Of a stretch of DNA of 64,000 bases, positions 62,448 to 64,000 are shown piece after piece. Position numbers and translations under genes: made by a program. Under the pieces are notes generated by a model. The model worked only from the letters and a program-made list of their open reading frames with translations. It searched no databases and had not been told where the DNA came from. The stretch is from positions 38,687-102,686 of the forward strand of contig JAHHQO010000010.1 of the NCBI GenBank assembly GCA_020026335.1, written 5' to 3'. The DNA comes from Alistipes sp. (GTDB taxonomy: Bacteria > Bacteroidota > Bacteroidia > Bacteroidales > Rikenellaceae). Each line of letters starts with the position of its first letter. The first letter of the stretch is position 1.

Positions 62448-63986
62448 TTATCTACATTTATGAATAAAACACTTGGCTTTCTCAATTAACATAAGTCGTT
62501 CATGCTTACGCAATCCCACAAAAAATAAGATCAATAGTGTTGATAATGCACACAGCAAACTATTCCCTATCAACCCGACAAAAGAAGATGTCGCACAATA
62601 TCTATATAGTATGAATCCTATGGCAATGATAGGAATGGTTACTTTAAATGCAGGGATGAGTACATCTGTTAGATATTTCCTTTTTGCCAATTGTACACGC
62701 GGATAAACTATCCATACACGGACAAGTTGTGTGATAGTCTCTATAATTAGATACACCACAAACACCATTTCCGAAGATATGTGAGCATACTTCAAAAAAA
62801 AGTATGCTACAGGAACAACTGTTAGCAAAAGAGTTCCTTCAATAATCTGAAATTTCTTGATATCGCCAGTCGCATGAATCGCCATGATTGTCGGGCCTTT
62901 AAAAGCTTCGTTCATGCACGATAGAATCATTAATCGTGTAAATGCAACCGTGTGTTCCGGCACCTCGCTCAACCATAACTGGAGGATATATTCCGTATTG
63001 ATAAAAATCGGTAGGGCCACCAACAGAATCAAGTAGAAAGAATAGCGCGAACTATTCAAAATTAATGTGTGCATATACTGCATATCACCCTGCGCATACA
63101 GTTTGGTAATCTGGGGGCGCACTGCCATCTGAAAATTGCCGAAAAATTGACTCACTGCACTTTGCACTTGCACAGCAACACCTCGTGCAGCATTTACCAT
63201 CGGCCCGAAGAACAAGTTCAGAAGTATATTAATACCTTGGGTATAACCGACGATTGCCAAATATCCATTGGTTGTCCATCCTGCATATACAGCTATCCTT
63301 CGAGACAATTCCTTATTCCACAGCCATCGAGCCGATGATTCCGTAAAATGACGGTTGCAGTAGACGGAATATAAAATTCTGATGACGACTTGTACGACTA
63401 GAATTAATGCCGCATACAGAATCAAGCGGTCGGAATTGATCCACAACAACAATACAACAACCGCCAACTTGGCCAATGCCTCGAAGATGGAGATGTAGGC
63501 AAAGGCATTCATACGCTCGTGAGCGATAATCAATGCATTGTAGGGTACGCTCAATATCGAAACAATGAATGTCACAACCGAACACTGATAGACCCAAAAT
63601 GCAGCAGTCATTCGATTTGCAGGAATGACCATTTTCTCCATAACGAACCAAAGTCCGACGGTCTCGGCCAATACGAAAGCGATAATAGCCATGATGTAAT
63701 GCACCGTAACGGCACATCGGAAAACCTTGCCGACATCGCCTTCACTTCCTCGTCCCAATTCGAAGGTAATGAAACGCGATGTAGCACCACCCAATGAACT
63801 GCTAAGGAATCCCAGCATGGTTACCACTCCGCCGACAACATTGTAAATACCGAAATCAACAACACCAAGTGCTTTTAATATGATTCGGGAAGAATAGAGG
63901 GTTACGCCCATCAGAAAAATCATTCTGATGTAGAGCAGTACAGTGTTTTTCGCTATTCGCTTGTTATTTTCGGCTACGGTGGACAT
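62448..63986 (-). CDS. Wzx-type oligosaccharide flippase
   Basis: The 512-residue protein has about 12-14 hydrophobic segments and begins MSTVAENNKRIAKNTVLLYI, then GVTLYSSRIILKALGVVDFG, with GGVVTMLGFLSSSLGGATSR, MNAFAYISIFEALAKLAVVV and an RYSFYLILLVALPIFI segment. It flips lipid-linked repeat units across the inner membrane. It is the first visible gene of the operon; the 15 bases beyond its start reach the window edge, so promoters and earlier genes are not seen. Confidence 0.88.
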   Translation of the reverse strand: MSTVAENNKRIAKNTVLLYIRMIFLMGVTLYSSRIILKALGVVDFGIYNVVGGVVTMLGFLSSSLGGATSRFITFELGRGSEGDVGKVFRCAVTVHYIMAIIAFVLAETVGLWFVMEKMVIPANRMTAAFWVYQCSVVTFIVSILSVPYNALIIAHERMNAFAYISIFEALAKLAVVVLLLWINSDRLILYAALILVVQVVIRILYSVYCNRHFTESSARWLWNKELSRRIAVYAGWTTNGYLAIVGYTQGINILLNLFFGPMVNAARGVAVQVQSAVSQFFGNFQMAVRPQITKLYAQGDMQYMHTLILNSSRYSFYLILLVALPIFINTEYILQLWLSEVPEHTVAFTRLMILSCMNEAFKGPTIMAIHATGDIKKFQIIEGTLLLTVVPVAYFFLKYAHISSEMVFVVYLIIETITQLVRVWIVYPRVQLAKRKYLTDVLIPAFKVTIPIIAIGFILYRYCATSSFVGLIGNSLLCALSTLLILFFVGLRKHERLMLIEKAKCFIHKCR

Positions 63987-64000
63987 TCAATTATTTTGTT

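Noticed and set aside
1..64000. CRISPR array, rRNA operon, insertion sequences
   Set aside because: No regularly spaced direct repeats, no rRNA text and no transposase or paired terminal repeats were seen on either strand.

Overview
The window looks like a chromosomal segment of a Bacteroidales bacterium, most likely Rikenellaceae/Alistipes-like (the genus is my inference). Support: several genes are preceded by the Bacteroidetes promoter type (-7 TAnnTTTG with TTG about 20 bases upstream) and not by Shine-Dalgarno sites; FeoA and FeoB are fused; there is a PorV/PorQ-type outer-membrane protein, a fused CcsB-CcsA haem-lyase, DUF3822 next to rsmD, a short histone H1-like protein, and a tmRNA with a tag ending in ALAA. 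No rRNA, CRISPR array, insertion sequence or phage gene was seen.

Layout. 1-7700: the 3' half of htpG, then a tight minus-strand operon read dnaN > DEDDh exonuclease > LysM/PBP1-fold receptor > rex > FAD synthetase > thioesterase, then a nucleoside phosphorylase. 7800-12250: phosphoglucosamine-mutase-type enzyme, M20 dipeptidase, glyA. 12660-17620: an eleven-haem cytochrome c overlapping a fused cytochrome c maturation protein, the most distinctive energy-metabolism module here. 17800-26100: fabG, a PorV/PorQ-like protein, a low-molecular-weight tyrosine phosphatase, a DoxX gene broken by one amber codon, a run of periplasmic/outer-membrane protein, barrel and phosphoethanolamine transferase, and an NhaC antiporter. 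26230-33850: histone-like protein, FeoAB with its Cys-rich partner, LrgAB, an AspT/YidE transporter and an aminotransferase. 33990-47580: purT, tmRNA, ftsE-like ABC ATPase, gyrB, uridine kinase, an orphan membrane protein, mutS, a UDG-family protein overlapping a RecD-like helicase, and a three-gene overlapping unit ending in rsmD.

47580-50740 is a decay zone: a degenerate second copy of the DUF3822 3' end, tRNA-Asp, then a mosaic of broken frames carrying pieces of a zinc metalloprotease, a TonB-dependent receptor barrel and a DUF4876-like protein. After a small lipoprotein gene, 51350-63990 is a minus-strand surface-polysaccharide operon: Wzx flippase, five glycosyltransferases, EpsG-type polymerase, acyltransferase, UDP-sugar dehydrogenase, ATP-grasp enzyme, polysaccharide deacetylase, and a cupin sugar isomerase with its own likely promoter. 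Its centre is much more AT-rich than the rest of the window, suggesting transfer. Its upstream end lies outside the window.

No single gene set here is clearly an unknown defence or mobile system. The best candidates for new biology are the undecahaem cytochrome/CcsBA pair, the LysM-PBP1 receptor inside the dnaN-rex operon, the ATP-grasp enzyme in the polysaccharide operon, and two promoters placed so close to ATG that leaderless mRNAs are predicted.
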